DNA from: Cytobacillus oceanisediminis
GTDB taxonomy: Bacteria; Bacillota; Bacilli; Bacillales; Cytobacillaceae
Length of the DNA: 64,000 nucleotides
Direction of reading: 5' to 3'
NCBI RefSeq assembly: GCF_022811925.1
Contig: NZ_CP065511.1
Location: 1,977,501-2,041,500, forward strand
Position numbers and translations under genes: made by a program. Each line of letters starts with the position of its first letter. Positions within the stretch are counted from its first letter, which is position 1. The notes beneath the pieces are model-generated. The model had not been told where the DNA came from and made no database searches. It saw nothing but the letters and a program-made list of their open reading frames with translations. Shown piece after piece: positions 1 to 8,894 of this stretch.

Positions 1-1
1 A

Positions 2-475
2 CGCAGGTATCTGCGTGATAATAACCCGATCCGCGTATCACGTTCATTAAGGGACATTGCTTATAAAGCACTGCAAGTAAGAGAACGCTTAATGAGCAAA
101 ACATCCAGAGAGCCTACAGCGGAAGAAATAGCAAAAGAGCTGGATGTGCCTCATGAAGAAATCGTTTTTGCATTGGATGCAATTCAGGATCCTGTCTCCT
201 TATTTGAACCGATTTATAATGATGGCGGGGATCCGATCTATGTGATGGATCAGCTGAGCGATGAACGGAACAAAGATATTCAATGGATTGAAGAGATAGC
301 GCTAAAAGAGGGTATGAGAAGACTGAATGAACGGGAAAAACTGATTCTTAGAAAACGCTTCTTCCAGGGCAAAACTCAAATGGAAGTGGCCGAGGAAATC
401 GGCATTTCCCAGGCTCAAGTTTCACGGCTTGAAAAAGCGGCAATCAAACAAATGAATAAAAATATTCAAAGCTAG
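2..475 (+). CDS. sigG: RNA polymerase sporulation sigma factor SigG (3' part)
   Basis: The reading frame is open from the window edge, so the N-terminal part lies upstream. The visible 157 residues cover the end of sigma region 2, region 3 (RRYLRDNNPIRVSRSLRD, then the SREPTAEEIAKEL helix) and region 4, whose helix-turn-helix reads QMEVAEEIGISQAQVSRLEK. These match sigma-G, which drives late forespore genes during sporulation. An internal ATG at 92 is not the start, because the conserved upstream residues are in the same frame. In Bacillus this gene follows spoIIGA-sigE. SigF is the main alternative, but the following ylmC/ylmD genes fit sigG. Confidence 0.93.
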   Translation, partial: RRYLRDNNPIRVSRSLRDIAYKALQVRERLMSKTSREPTAEEIAKELDVPHEEIVFALDAIQDPVSLFEPIYNDGGDPIYVMDQLSDERNKDIQWIEEIALKEGMRRLNEREKLILRKRFFQGKTQMEVAEEIGISQAQVSRLEKAAIKQMNKNIQS

Positions 476-496
476 CAGCCAATTTGGCTGCTTTTT
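474..496 (+). terminator. Intrinsic terminator after sigG
   Basis: AGCAGCC and GGCTGCT form a 7-bp stem around a short AT loop, followed by TTTTT. The left arm overlaps the last bases of the sigG stop codon. Confidence 0.8.
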
Positions 497-507
497 ATAT
501 TTACCAA

Positions 508-537
508 ACATTTTTCCTATAGGGGCAAACATATATT
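508..537 (+). promoter_or_regulatory. Candidate sigma-E-like promoter before ylmC
   Basis: CATATATT at 530-537 resembles the sigma-E -10 box (CATACAAT type) and ACATTTT at 508-514 is a weak -35 at 15 bp. The position, about 30 bases before the ylmC start, is sensible. This is a by-eye match only; mother-cell expression is an inference. Confidence 0.25.
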
Positions 538-569
538 GAATAAGAACATAAATTGGGAGTGAAGTGTCG

Positions 570-839
570 ATGGTGAAAATATCTGAATTTCAAATGAAGG
601 ATGTTGTAAATGTAGCTGACGGCAAAAAGCTTGGAAATATTGGGGATATAGATATTAATATAAATACAGGGAAAATTGAAGCCGTCATTATCGGAGGAGC
701 GGGGAAAGTGTTAGGCTTTTTTGGGAGAGATGCTGATATTGTCATACCGTGGAAAAATATTATAAAAATTGGTGAAGATGTCATACTGGTCCGCTATCAG
801 GATGCGATTGAGCCAAAATATATTGAGGAGGAAGCATAA
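570..839 (+). CDS. ylmC: YlmC/YmxH-family PRC-barrel sporulation protein
   Basis: A small protein of 89 residues forming a single PRC-barrel-like domain, with the family signature of a DVV...GKKLG..GDIDI start and a DIVIPWKNIVKIGEDVILV-like end. The family is associated with sporulation in Bacilli and Clostridia, but its molecular role is not established. I place the start at ATG 570 because GGGAG at 555-559 is correctly spaced for it and the family begins M(V/I)xISEFQ; a GTG at 564 is an alternative, only 4 bases after the Shine-Dalgarno sequence. It stands alone between the sigG terminator and the ylmD operon. Confidence 0.85.
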   Translation: MVKISEFQMKDVVNVADGKKLGNIGDIDININTGKIEAVIIGGAGKVLGFFGRDADIVIPWKNIIKIGEDVILVRYQDAIEPKYIEEEA

Positions 840-872
840 GAGTTGTTAATGGTGTCATCACTGCCTGCCTTG

Positions 873-881
873 TGGTAAACT
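873..881 (+). promoter_or_regulatory. Candidate extended -10 promoter for the ylmD operon
   Basis: TGGTAAACT has the TGn extension in front of a TAAACT -10 box, 27 bases before the ylmD start. No good -35 is visible at 17 bp, so this remains tentative. Confidence 0.3.
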
Positions 882-908
882 ATAGAAAAATATGATGGGG
901 TTAATCGC

Positions 909-1736
909 ATGGAACCATTTTCTTTAAAAATGGAAGAGTATTTTGTCATAAAAGAGTGGGCGGATCGTTTTCCTAATATTACGGCCGGTTTTACAACTAA
1001 AAATGGCGGCTGCAGCCGTAATGAATACAAAACGCTTAATGTAGGATTGCATGTGAACGACAGCTATGAAGCAGTCAGCCGAAATCGGCAGCATGTGGCT
1101 GACTTGCTTGGATTTTCTCATGAAAAGTGGGTTGGTGCTGAACAAACTCATGAAATAAATATAAAAAAAGTTACGAGAAATGATAAAGGTATAGGTGCAC
1201 TTATTTACGAGGATTCCTTTTCTGGTACTGACGGCTTTTTCACTTATTCTAAAGGTGTCATGCTGACCCTCTGTTATGCGGATTGTGTTCCGCTTTACTT
1301 TTTGCATGTAAAGACAGGAGCCATAGGTTTGGCACATGCAGGCTGGAAAGGTACTGTCGGGGGGATTGGCAGGAAGATGGCCGAGCTATTTGCCAAAGAA
1401 GGCATGGACTTAAGTGAGGTCCAAGCCGTGATTGGCCCTTCCATTTGCGGAAATTGTTATATAGTTGATGATCGTGTTATTTCAAAAGTGCAAAAAATAC
1501 TAGAAGATGTCGATATAAAGCCATATAATCAAATTAGTGACAATCAATTCCAGCTTGATTTAAAAGAACTAAACCGGACAATTCTGATAAATGCAGGGAT
1601 TCCTCATGAAAATATCATGATTACTGATTATTGCACAAGCTGTCATGAAAACTATTTTTTCTCCCACAGAAGAGATAGGGGAAAGACAGGCAGAATGATG
1701 AGCTTTATTGGCTGGAAGGAGGAAGTCGGAAGCTAA
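909..1736 (+). CDS. pgeF: Peptidoglycan editing factor PgeF / YlmD (laccase-domain protein)
   Basis: A 275-residue YfiH/COG1496 protein. It shows the conserved metal-site motifs CYADCVPLYF and HAGWKGTVGGIG in the middle and the C-terminal TDYCTSCHENYFFSHRRD, which belong to the family once called multicopper polyphenol oxidase. In E. coli the homologue removes wrongly incorporated L-Ser from peptidoglycan precursors, hence the name PgeF; related enzymes also show purine-nucleoside activity, so the exact reaction here is inferred. It is the first gene of the ylmD-ylmE-sepF-ylmG group, and its stop codon touches the ATG of ylmE, which suggests translational coupling. Confidence 0.9.
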   Translation: MEPFSLKMEEYFVIKEWADRFPNITAGFTTKNGGCSRNEYKTLNVGLHVNDSYEAVSRNRQHVADLLGFSHEKWVGAEQTHEINIKKVTRNDKGIGALIYEDSFSGTDGFFTYSKGVMLTLCYADCVPLYFLHVKTGAIGLAHAGWKGTVGGIGRKMAELFAKEGMDLSEVQAVIGPSICGNCYIVDDRVISKVQKILEDVDIKPYNQISDNQFQLDLKELNRTILINAGIPHENIMITDYCTSCHENYFFSHRRDRGKTGRMMSFIGWKEEVGS

Positions 1737-2423
1737 ATGAGAGTAGAAGAAAATTTAAAGCAAATTGAGTCAGCTATACAGGAAGCGTGCATAAAGGCCA
1801 ACCGTAAGCCAGAAGAAATTACCCTCATTGCTGTTACTAAGTACGTTTCAGCGGAAAGGGCGCAAGAAGCCCTTGAAGCAGGTATTGTTCATTTAGGTGA
1901 AAATAGGGATGAAGGACTGCTTGCCAAGTGGGATGTATTAAAGGACAAGCCAACCTGGCATTTTATAGGAACGCTGCAAACGCGTAAAGTGAAAAACATA
2001 ATTGATAAAGTCGATTTTATACATTCACTGGACAGGCTTTCCCTCGCAAAGGAAATCGACAAGCGGGCGGATCGAAAGATAAATTGTTTTGTTCAGGTTA
2101 ATGTCTCAGGCGAAGAGTCGAAACAGGGAATAAATCCTGAAGAAGTAGCTGACTTTATTTCATGCCTGGCTGATTATAAAAATCTCAATATCATCGGACT
2201 TATGACAATGGCTCCTCTTTCAACAGACGAGGAATTGCTTCGCTCCTGTTTCCGGAAGCTTAAGAACCTGCAAGCAAAGGTAAAAGATCTGGGATTTGAT
2301 TTTGCTCCTTGTACTGAGCTTTCAATGGGCATGTCCAATGATTTTTCCCTGGCAATTGAAGAAGGTGCCACAATGGTGAGGATTGGTACTGCTTTAGTAG
2401 GCCAAAAGAGTCAGGAGGTTTGA
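1737..2423 (+). CDS. ylmE: YggS/YlmE-family PLP homeostasis protein
   Basis: A 228-residue TIM-barrel, pyridoxal-phosphate-binding protein of the YggS/PROSC family. Lys35 in the motif AVTKYVS is the expected Schiff-base lysine; the later motifs [23 protein letters not shown] and [24 protein letters not shown] are classic for the family. The family buffers free PLP and affects amino-acid and vitamin B6 balance but is not a catabolic enzyme. The gene begins directly after the ylmD stop codon, and sepF follows after four bases, as in Bacillus. Confidence 0.93.
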   Translation: MRVEENLKQIESAIQEACIKANRKPEEITLIAVTKYVSAERAQEALEAGIVHLGENRDEGLLAKWDVLKDKPTWHFIGTLQTRKVKNIIDKVDFIHSLDRLSLAKEIDKRADRKINCFVQVNVSGEESKQGINPEEVADFISCLADYKNLNIIGLMTMAPLSTDEELLRSCFRKLKNLQAKVKDLGFDFAPCTELSMGMSNDFSLAIEEGATMVRIGTALVGQKSQEV

Positions 2424-2427
2424 TAAA

Positions 2428-2871
2428 ATGAGTATAAAATCAAAATTTAAAACATTTTTCTTCCTGGATGATGAATATGACTATAAGGAAGAGGAAATCA
2501 TCGAAGAAGAAAGAGAGCCGGTGAAGCAGGTGCAGAAGCAGCAGCCAGTTCAAAAACAGAACATCGTCAGCCTCCAAAGTGTGCAGAAATCTTCTAAAGT
2601 AGTTCTTGTTGAACCGCGTGTATATGCAGAAGCACAGGATATTGCGGATCAGCTGAAAAACAGAAGAGCTGTCGTTGTCAATCTGCAGAGAATAGAAAAG
2701 GATCAGGCAAAGCGGATTGTTGACTTCCTAAGCGGAACCGTTTATGCCATCGGCGGAGATATTCAAAAGATCGGAACTGATATTTTTCTATGTACACCTG
2801 ACAATGTTGAGGTATCAGGAAACATCTCTCAGCTGATGAAAGAACAAGAATTAGAAAATACGAGGTGGTAG
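2428..2871 (+). CDS. sepF: Cell division protein SepF
   Basis: A 147-residue protein with the SepF layout: a short N-terminal amphipathic membrane-targeting helix ([13 protein letters not shown]), an acidic and Gln-rich linker (about residues 15-50) and a C-terminal SepF domain (about 58-140) containing the [16 protein letters not shown] and VVVNLQRI segments. SepF polymerises into rings, bundles FtsZ filaments and ties the Z-ring to the membrane, partly overlapping FtsA in function. The position between ylmE and ylmG is conserved in Firmicutes. Confidence 0.95.
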   Translation: MSIKSKFKTFFFLDDEYDYKEEEIIEEEREPVKQVQKQQPVQKQNIVSLQSVQKSSKVVLVEPRVYAEAQDIADQLKNRRAVVVNLQRIEKDQAKRIVDFLSGTVYAIGGDIQKIGTDIFLCTPDNVEVSGNISQLMKEQELENTRW

Positions 2872-2877
2872 CATTTA

Positions 2878-3141
2878 ATGGAATTAGTATTTGGGATATT
2901 GTCATCTGCAATTTATTATTACTCGTGGGCACTGATTATTTATATTTTGCTGTCCTGGTTCCCTAATGCCAGGGAATCAGCTTTTGGGCAGTTTCTTGCA
3001 AGGATTTGTGAACCGTACCTTGAGCCTTTCCGCAAAATCATTCCTCCGCTTGGAATGATTGATATTTCTCCAATTGTGGCTATCTTAGTTTTGAGATTTG
3101 CCACTGGAGGTTTGCAGCAGCTTTTTTATTGGATTTCATAA
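2878..3141 (+). CDS. ylmG: YggT-family membrane protein YlmG
   Basis: A small integral membrane protein of 87 residues with two hydrophobic helices (about residues 3-25 and 62-80) separated by the family motif [36 protein letters not shown]. YggT/YlmG proteins are linked to cell division and, in plastids, nucleoid distribution, but the biochemical activity is unknown. It is co-directional with sepF after a six-base gap and is followed by an intrinsic terminator, marking the end of this transcription unit. Confidence 0.9.
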   Translation: MELVFGILSSAIYYYSWALIIYILLSWFPNARESAFGQFLARICEPYLEPFRKIIPPLGMIDISPIVAILVLRFATGGLQQLFYWIS

Positions 3142-3151
3142 GATTACAAAC

Positions 3152-3177
3152 AGGGCTATCAAAATGGCCCTTTTTTA
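3152..3177 (+). terminator. Intrinsic terminator after ylmG
   Basis: AGGGCTAT and ATGGCCCT form an 8-bp stem (one G-U pair) with a 4-base loop, followed by TTTTTT. It stands between ylmG and ylmH, so ylmH is reached by readthrough or by a promoter not seen here. Confidence 0.8.
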
Positions 3178-3205
3178 TTTGCCTAAAATGGAGGTTCACT
3201 TAAAT

Positions 3206-3979
3206 ATGACCATTTATCAGCACTTCCGGCCGGAAGAAAAAGAATTTATTGATCAGGTTCTTAACTGGAAGGACCTTGTGGAAAATACATATGCACCAAA
3301 GCTTACTGATTTTCTTGATCCAAGGGAGCAGCAAATCCTTAAAAGCGTCATAGGACAGCATTCCGGAATCTTATTTGCTTTATTTGGCGGAACTCCAGAT
3401 GCTGAGAGAAAGAGAGCCCTGATATTTCCGGATTACTATGAAAGCGATGAGGATGATTTTCAAATTCGGCTCTTTGAACTGGAATATCCAAAAAAGTTTG
3501 TAACCATTGAACACCCGCAAGTCCTGGGCAGTCTAATGTCTTTGGGGCTAAAAAGAGGGAAGTTCGGTGATATCCTTTTTGAAGATGACAGAATCCAGTT
3601 TTTTGCAGCACAAGAAATTGAAGATTACATCAGCCTGCAGCTGCAGTCAATTGGCAGAGCTTCCGTGTCGCTGAAAAAACAGCCCTTTTCAGAGGCAATC
3701 CAATCAGCAGAAGTGTGGAAAGAAAGCTCTATCACCTCTTCATCCTTGAGATTGGACACAGTCATCTCAGCCATCTACAATATCTCCAGGCAAAAATCCC
3801 AGCTATATATACAGCAGGGACTAGTAAAAATCAATTGGACGCAAATTGAAAACCCTTCATTTGAATGCCAGCAAAGCGACATCATCTCAGTCAGGGGACA
3901 TGGCCGTTCCAAAATCATAGAAATAGATGGGAAAACAAAGAAAGACAAATGGAGGATTATTGCTGGGAGGCAGAGATAG
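3206..3979 (+). CDS. ylmH: S4-domain RNA-binding protein YlmH
   Basis: A 257-residue protein with an N-terminal YlmH-specific domain (about 1-170) and a C-terminal S4 RNA-binding domain (about 178-250) with the LRLDTVISAIYNISRQKSQ...GLVKIN core. YlmH binds the 50S subunit and has been linked in B. subtilis to ribosome-associated quality control, where it can act like RqcP; rqcH lies 18 kb downstream in this window. The start is ATG 3206, preceded by GGAGG at 3190-3194; further upstream in-frame codons fall in the ylmG terminator and are not plausible. Confidence 0.9.
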   Translation: MTIYQHFRPEEKEFIDQVLNWKDLVENTYAPKLTDFLDPREQQILKSVIGQHSGILFALFGGTPDAERKRALIFPDYYESDEDDFQIRLFELEYPKKFVTIEHPQVLGSLMSLGLKRGKFGDILFEDDRIQFFAAQEIEDYISLQLQSIGRASVSLKKQPFSEAIQSAEVWKESSITSSSLRLDTVISAIYNISRQKSQLYIQQGLVKINWTQIENPSFECQQSDIISVRGHGRSKIIEIDGKTKKDKWRIIAGRQR

Positions 3980-4051
3980 CTATTTATTTTTTATAAAATT
4001 GAAGGAATTTGAAACAACCTGTCGAATAAATAATCAAAAGGCAACGGAGTC

Positions 4052-4060
4052 TGCTATAAT
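4052..4060 (+). promoter_or_regulatory. Extended -10 promoter for divIVA
   Basis: TGCTATAAT gives a TGn extension plus a consensus TATAAT box, 64 bases before the divIVA start. No clear -35 is present, which is common for extended -10 promoters. Confidence 0.6.
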
Positions 4061-4123
4061 TAAATGGAACCAGCAGGCTCAAATCAATTTACATAAGATC
4101 AACAGACCTGGGAGGTGGCACAC

Positions 4124-4639
4124 ATGCCATTAACACCGTTAGATATTCATAACAAGGAATTCAGTAAAGGATTCCGCGGTTATGACGAAGATGAAGTGAA
4201 CGAATTCCTTGACCAGATCATAAAGGACTACGAAATCCTGATCAGGGAAAAAAAAGAGCTTGAAGAAAAGCTCAATGATACGAACGAACGCATTGGCCAC
4301 TTTACCACAATTGAAGAAACACTTAATAAATCTATTGTGGTTGCACAGGAAGCAGCAGAGGAAGTAAAGCGCAATGCCCATAAAGAAGCGAAGCTAATCA
4401 TTAAAGAAGCTGAAAAGAATGCTGACAGAATTGTGAACGAATCCCTATCCAAAGCGAGAAAAATCGCGCTGGATATTGAAGATTTAAAGAAACAGTCCAA
4501 AGTATTCCGGACACGTTTCAAAATGCTTGTTGAAGCACAGCTGGATATGCTGAACAACGATGATTGGGATCATTTAATGGAATATAAGCTGGATTCCACT
4601 GAACTTAAATCATTAAGAGAAGAAGAATCACTGGCTTGA
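4124..4639 (+). CDS. divIVA: Septum-site / polar scaffold protein DivIVA
   Basis: A 171-residue coiled-coil protein. The N-terminal lipid-binding domain (MPLTPLDIHNKEFSKGFRG, then YDEDEVNEFLDQI) contains the conserved Phe and Arg of the membrane-inserting loop; residues about 30-155 are almost entirely heptad-like and charged. DivIVA senses negative membrane curvature at division sites and poles, and in Bacillus recruits MinJ/MinCD and the chromosome-anchoring RacA during sporulation. I place the start at ATG 4124, 8 bases after GGAGG at 4111-4115; a GTG at 4115 lies inside this Shine-Dalgarno sequence. The -35 of the next promoter overlaps its stop codon. Confidence 0.95.
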   Translation: MPLTPLDIHNKEFSKGFRGYDEDEVNEFLDQIIKDYEILIREKKELEEKLNDTNERIGHFTTIEETLNKSIVVAQEAAEEVKRNAHKEAKLIIKEAEKNADRIVNESLSKARKIALDIEDLKKQSKVFRTRFKMLVEAQLDMLNNDDWDHLMEYKLDSTELKSLREEESLA

Positions 4640-4665
4640 CGAATGCTGGAAATATCGCATATAAT
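4636..4665 (+). promoter_or_regulatory. Sigma-A promoter of the ileS T-box transcript
   Basis: TTGACG (4636-4641) and TATAAT (4660-4665) are separated by 18 bp. The -35 box contains the TGA stop codon of divIVA, so the ileS unit begins with no spare DNA after divIVA. Transcription should start near 4672. Confidence 0.8.
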
Positions 4666-4671
4666 TTTAAA

Positions 4672-4974
4672 ACAAAGTAAAATACGATGTTTATCAACAA
4701 TGAGAGGGACAGTACAGTCTTTTCAGGAGCTTATGTACAGAATGGCATACTCACTCTGTAAGCGAGCCGGGGATGGTGGAAGCCCGGGTATAAGCAAAAG
4801 CTGGAAAATCACCCTTGAGTTCCTTGCCGAACGTACAACCATCAGTAGGCCAAGGCGGATCATTCACGTTAAGAATTCTTTGAGCGGATGAAATTTAATC
4901 ATATTTCATCTACAAGGGTGGTACCGCGGGAGAATATAACCTTCTCGTCCCTTTTTGGGATGAGAAGGTTTTTT
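4672..4974 (+). promoter_or_regulatory. T-box riboswitch (tRNA-Ile responsive) before ileS
   Basis: This leader senses uncharged tRNA-Ile and controls ileS by antitermination. Stem I carries the AG-bulge/distal-loop signature (GGGGATGGTGGAAGCCC near 4768-4785) and the specifier loop, in which GAAA is followed by the codon ATC at 4808-4810; AGTA on the 5' side completes the loop-E motif. The T-box core AAGGGTGGTACCGCGG starts at 4914, and its TGGT (4919-4922) is complementary to the ACCA acceptor end of tRNA-Ile. The terminator at 4938-4974 competes with the antiterminator. Codon, discriminator base and downstream gene all agree on isoleucine. Confidence 0.95.
4938..4974 (+). terminator. T-box controlled terminator
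   Basis: AACCTTCTCGTCCC and GGGATGAGAAGGTT form a 14-bp stem (one G-U type mismatch) around TTTTT, followed by a T-run. Its left arm lies just after the T-box core, as expected for the terminator conformer. Confidence 0.92.
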
Positions 4975-5049
4975 GTATTTAACTGTGGTTTTTCTCAGCT
5001 CTCATTGGCTATCATGGTATTTAATGAGTTATAAACAGGAGGCAAAGGA

Positions 5050-7821
5050 ATGGATTACAAAGAAAGTTTATTAATGCCAAAAACCGAATTCCCAATGCGC
5101 GGCAATCTTCCAAAGCGCGAACCTGAAATTCAGGCAAAATGGGAAGAGATGAATATTTATGAAAAGGTCCAGGAACGGACAGCAGGCCGTCCGATGTTTG
5201 TTCTGCATGATGGTCCTCCATATGCAAATGGCGACATCCACATCGGCCATGCGCTGAACAAAATCTTAAAGGATTTCATCGTACGTTCTAAGTCGATGAC
5301 TGGCTATAATGCTCCATATGTTCCTGGCTGGGATACACATGGTCTGCCAATTGAGCAAGCGTTGACAAACAAAGGCGTAAAGCGTAAAGAAATGAGTGTT
5401 GCGGAGTTCCGCAAGCTTTGTGAAGAGTATGCATATGAGCAGATTGACAGCCAGCGCGGTCAATTTAAGCGCTTAGGCGTCCGCGGTGACTGGGAGAATC
5501 CTTACATCACTCTAAAGCCTGAGTACGAAGCCCAGCAAATTAAAGTATTTGGGGAAATGGCGAAAAAAGGCTATATCTATAAAGGCAAAAAGCCTGTTTA
5601 TTGGTCTCCGTCATCTGAATCTGCTCTGGCTGAAGCTGAAATTGAATACAAAGATAAGCGTTCGCCATCCATCTATGTAGCATTTAAAGTGAAGGATGGT
5701 AAAAATGTATTGGATCAAGACACTCATATTGTCATCTGGACTACAACTCCATGGACCATTCCGGCAAACCTCGGAATTTCAGTTCATCCGGACCTTACCT
5801 ATAGTGTAGTTGAGGCAAACGGCAAAAAATTTATGGTTGCTGAAGATTTATTGGCTGCTGTGGCTAAAGAGTTTGAATGGGAAGATTATAAAGTTGTCCA
5901 ATCGGTAAAAGGGACCGACCTTGAGAATGTAGTTGCCGAGCATCCCCTGTATGGCCGTGATTCCCTTGTCATGCTGGGTGAGCATGTAACAACTGATGCT
6001 GGTACTGGATGTGTTCATACTGCTCCTGGCCATGGAGAAGACGATTTCCATGTCGGCATGAAGTACGGGTTAGACGTATTATGCCCGGTTGATGATAAAG
6101 GAAACATGACTAGTGAAGCTCCTGGCTTTGAAGGTTTATTCTATGATGCAGCCAATAAGCCAATTACTGAAAAACTAGAGGAAGCTGGCGCTTTATTAAA
6201 ACTTACTTTTATTACTCACTCTTATCCGCATGACTGGAGAACGAAAAAGCCAGTTATATTCCGTGCTACTGCCCAATGGTTTGCATCCATTAAAGATTTC
6301 CGCAATGAACTTTTGGAAGCTGTTAAGGAAACAAATTGGTATCCTGCATGGGGTGAGACCAGACTATTTAACATGGTCCGGGACCGCGGTGATTGGTGTA
6401 TCTCCCGCCAGCGTGTATGGGGCGTGCCAATTCCTGTCTTTTATGCGGAAAATGGGGAAGAGATTATCACAGATGAAACCATTGAACATGTATCAAATCT
6501 TTTCCGTGAACATGGTTCGAACATCTGGTTCGAGAGAGAAGCGAAAGAACTGCTGCCTGAAGGATTTACACATCCGGGAAGCCCGAAAGGGCAGTTTACA
6601 AAAGAAACGGATATCATGGACGTTTGGTTCGATTCCGGTTCTTCCCATCAGGCAGTTCTTCTAGAGCGCGACGATTTACAGCGTCCTGCAGATTTATACC
6701 TTGAAGGCTCTGATCAATACCGAGGCTGGTTTAACTCTTCACTTTCAACTTCAGTAGCAGTAACAGGAAAAGCACCTTATAAAGGTGTGCTGAGCCACGG
6801 ATTCACACTTGATGGCGAAGGAAGAAAAATGAGTAAATCCATCGGTAACGTAGTTGTTCCGGCAAAAGTCATGAACCAGCTTGGTGCTGACATTCTGCGT
6901 TTATGGGTGGCGTCAGTTGATTATCAGGCTGATGTCCGGGTATCTGATGCTATTCTTAAGCAGGTTGCAGAAGTATATAGAAAGATCCGCAATACGTTCC
7001 GCTTTTTGCTTGGAAATCTGGATGATTTTAACCCGGCAACAGACTCGGTTTCATTTGAAAACCTGCGAGAAGTTGACCAGTTTATGCTGGTTAAGCTGAA
7101 TAAACTGATCAAGAATGTTCGCGAGTCTTATGATCGCTATGAATTTGCCAGCATCTACCATGCTGTCAATAATTTCTGTACATTGGACCTTAGTGCATTC
7201 TATCTTGATTTTGCAAAAGATGTCCTTTACATTGAAGCGAGAGATAATGCAGAACGCCGTGCTATTCAAACTGTTCTATATGAGAGCCTCATTGCCCTGA
7301 CAAAACTTGTTGCACCTATCCTTTCCCATACTTCAGATGAAGTTTGGAGCTTTATTCCGAATGTGAAGGAAGTAAGTGTACAATTGACGGATATGCCTGA
7401 ATATCAAGAGCTTCCAAACGCGAAGCAGCTGGAAGAAAAGTGGACTGCATTCATGAAGCTTCGCAATGATGTTCTTAAAGCATTGGAAGAAGCGCGTAAT
7501 GAAAAGGTGATCGGCAAATCTCTGACTGCTAAAGTAACCCTTTATGTAAACGATCAAGCTAAGAGCCTTCTGGATTCAATTCAGGAAAATCTTCAGCAGA
7601 TCTTTATCGTTTCTGGATTTGAGGTAGCAGGCAGCCTGTCAGATGCACCTGATAATGCTGTGAAATTTGAAAACACAGCAATTGTTGTTTCCAAAGCTGA
7701 AGGCGAAACATGTGACCGCTGCTGGACAGTTACTCCAGAAGTCGGCCAGACAGAAGGCTATGATACTCTCTGCCCTCGCTGTGCTGAGGTTGTAAAAAAT
7801 AATTATAGCCACTTGGCTTAA
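5050..7821 (+). CDS. ileS: Isoleucyl-tRNA synthetase
   Basis: A 923-residue class I aminoacyl-tRNA synthetase that charges tRNA-Ile in the cytoplasm. The nucleotide-binding HIGH motif is at residues 64-67 and KMSKS at 593-597. The editing domain lies between, with its [11 protein letters not shown] and [16 protein letters not shown] motifs. The C-terminus carries the zinc site Cys888, Cys891, Cys908 and Cys911, typical of the bacterial type (IleS1, normally sensitive to mupirocin). The ATG at 5050 follows AGGAGG. It is controlled by the T-box directly upstream and followed by a terminator, so it is a single-gene unit. Confidence 0.98.
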   Translation: MDYKESLLMPKTEFPMRGNLPKREPEIQAKWEEMNIYEKVQERTAGRPMFVLHDGPPYANGDIHIGHALNKILKDFIVRSKSMTGYNAPYVPGWDTHGLPIEQALTNKGVKRKEMSVAEFRKLCEEYAYEQIDSQRGQFKRLGVRGDWENPYITLKPEYEAQQIKVFGEMAKKGYIYKGKKPVYWSPSSESALAEAEIEYKDKRSPSIYVAFKVKDGKNVLDQDTHIVIWTTTPWTIPANLGISVHPDLTYSVVEANGKKFMVAEDLLAAVAKEFEWEDYKVVQSVKGTDLENVVAEHPLYGRDSLVMLGEHVTTDAGTGCVHTAPGHGEDDFHVGMKYGLDVLCPVDDKGNMTSEAPGFEGLFYDAANKPITEKLEEAGALLKLTFITHSYPHDWRTKKPVIFRATAQWFASIKDFRNELLEAVKETNWYPAWGETRLFNMVRDRGDWCISRQRVWGVPIPVFYAENGEEIITDETIEHVSNLFREHGSNIWFEREAKELLPEGFTHPGSPKGQFTKETDIMDVWFDSGSSHQAVLLERDDLQRPADLYLEGSDQYRGWFNSSLSTSVAVTGKAPYKGVLSHGFTLDGEGRKMSKSIGNVVVPAKVMNQLGADILRLWVASVDYQADVRVSDAILKQVAEVYRKIRNTFRFLLGNLDDFNPATDSVSFENLREVDQFMLVKLNKLIKNVRESYDRYEFASIYHAVNNFCTLDLSAFYLDFAKDVLYIEARDNAERRAIQTVLYESLIALTKLVAPILSHTSDEVWSFIPNVKEVSVQLTDMPEYQELPNAKQLEEKWTAFMKLRNDVLKALEEARNEKVIGKSLTAKVTLYVNDQAKSLLDSIQENLQQIFIVSGFEVAGSLSDAPDNAVKFENTAIVVSKAEGETCDRCWTVTPEVGQTEGYDTLCPRCAEVVKNNYSHLA

Positions 7822-7828
7822 ATATTGG

Positions 7829-7861
7829 CAGTCCCTCAAATATTTGGGGGACTGTTTTTTT
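7829..7861 (+). terminator. Intrinsic terminator after ileS
   Basis: CAGTCCCTCAAA pairs with the following TTTGGGGGACTG, and a run of seven T follows. Confidence 0.85.
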
Positions 7862-8029
7862 GACAAATGGAGTTCTTTTTTTATCATAATCATAAAGGGG
7901 CTTCGGAATTCCTTTTTATAAATAATTCCACCTTCACTAAATGTTGTGCCGTTTGCTAAAAGTTTGCCCGTGTCTGAAATCCGTTCCGAGAAAATAATAA
8001 AGTAAACATCACAGAACGGAGGAAACGGC

Positions 8030-8317
8030 ATGGATGCAAAGGCAGAAGGGCTATATACAGAACTCCGTAATACAAGACAGGAAATATTGGAAAGGCTAAT
8101 GGAAGGCAATAGTTCCGCTTTGATAAAACCTATTTTATTGGAAGAGCTGCATGATATTGAACAAACACTCAGCAAAATTGAATCTGGAAGTTTTGGCAAA
8201 TGTGAAATTTCAGGTGAGCTGCTTCCGGCAGATTTGCTGCAGGTGATCCCTACTTTAAAAACAATGGAGGACTGCAGCAGGCTGGGGAAATTCTACAGAA
8301 AATCTATTTTCCACTGA
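8030..8317 (+). CDS. ylyA: YlyA-like DksA/TraR-family RNA polymerase-binding protein
   Basis: A 95-residue protein between ileS and lspA, where B. subtilis has ylyA. The first 60 residues are a helical hairpin (YTELRNTRQEILERL...LLEELHDIEQTLSKIESGSFG) and the rest resembles the DksA/TraR finger (GKCEISGELLPADLLQVIP). The finger is degenerate: only Cys63 and one later Cys remain, so zinc binding is doubtful. YlyA binds RNA polymerase and influences sigma-G-dependent germination genes in B. subtilis. This copy looks shorter than the B. subtilis protein. It has a good AGAACGGAGG ribosome-binding site. Confidence 0.75.
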   Translation: MDAKAEGLYTELRNTRQEILERLMEGNSSALIKPILLEELHDIEQTLSKIESGSFGKCEISGELLPADLLQVIPTLKTMEDCSRLGKFYRKSIFH

Positions 8318-8351
8318 GTTTAGGCGTGTGCTGTGTTTTTTATTCAGTTTG

Positions 8352-8360
8352 TGCTAAAAT
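8352..8360 (+). promoter_or_regulatory. Candidate extended -10 promoter for lspA
   Basis: TGCTAAAAT supplies a TGn extension and a TAAAAT -10 box 37 bases before the lspA start; the -35 region is not convincing. Confidence 0.3.
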
Positions 8361-8396
8361 GCAAAGGTAATGATATGAGATATGGGGGTTGCCTTT

Positions 8397-8894
8397 GTGT
8401 TTTATTACATAATTGCATTGTTCGTAATTGCACTTGATCAGTTTACGAAATGGCTGATCGTAAAGAACTTTGAATTAGGGGAAAGTGTTAAAGTTATTGA
8501 GGACTTTCTTTATATTACATCGCACCGCAACCGTGGCGCTGCCTGGGGCATCCTGCAGGGGCAAATGTGGTTTTTCTACGTAATAACCGTTATTGTCATA
8601 ATTGGTATCATTTATTACATTCAAAAAGCAGCCAAAGGCAAATTGCTTCTTGGAGTCTCTTTGGGCCTGATGCTGGGCGGAGCGATTGGAAACTTTATTG
8701 ACAGGGTATATCGAAAAGAAGTGGTGGATTTCGTAAACACTTATATTTTTGGCTATGACTTCCCCGTTTTCAATATTGCTGACTCGGCGCTGGTCATTGG
8801 TGTAGGGTTATTGATGATTCAGATGCTGCTTGAAGAGAGAGAAGCAAAGAAGAAGGAGAAATCTTATGGAGAAAATGGAACACATCATTCCTGA
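8397..8894 (+). CDS. lspA: Lipoprotein signal peptidase (signal peptidase II)
   Basis: A 165-residue, four-helix membrane aspartyl protease that cleaves the signal peptide of prolipoproteins after lipid attachment to Cys. The two catalytic aspartates are in the motifs GNFIDR and FNIADSA; the RNRGAAWGI motif is also conserved. I prefer the GTG at 8397, which gives the family-like N-terminus [19 protein letters not shown] and lies after GGGGG at 8385-8389; the ATG at 8382 would put that Gly-rich Shine-Dalgarno sequence inside the gene. The 3' end overlaps the next gene by 29 bases. Confidence 0.95.
   Translation: MFYYIIALFVIALDQFTKWLIVKNFELGESVKVIEDFLYITSHRNRGAAWGILQGQMWFFYVITVIVIIGIIYYIQKAAKGKLLLGVSLGLMLGGAIGNFIDRVYRKEVVDFVNTYIFGYDFPVFNIADSALVIGVGLLMIQMLLEEREAKKKEKSYGENGTHHS

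Noticed and set aside
590..784. Minus-strand frame opposite ylmC
   Set aside because: It is the antisense shadow of the conserved PRC-barrel gene, with no ribosome site.
7639..8199. 186-codon minus-strand frame over the ileS end and ylyA
   Set aside because: It crosses the ileS terminator and covers two real genes; no family resemblance.
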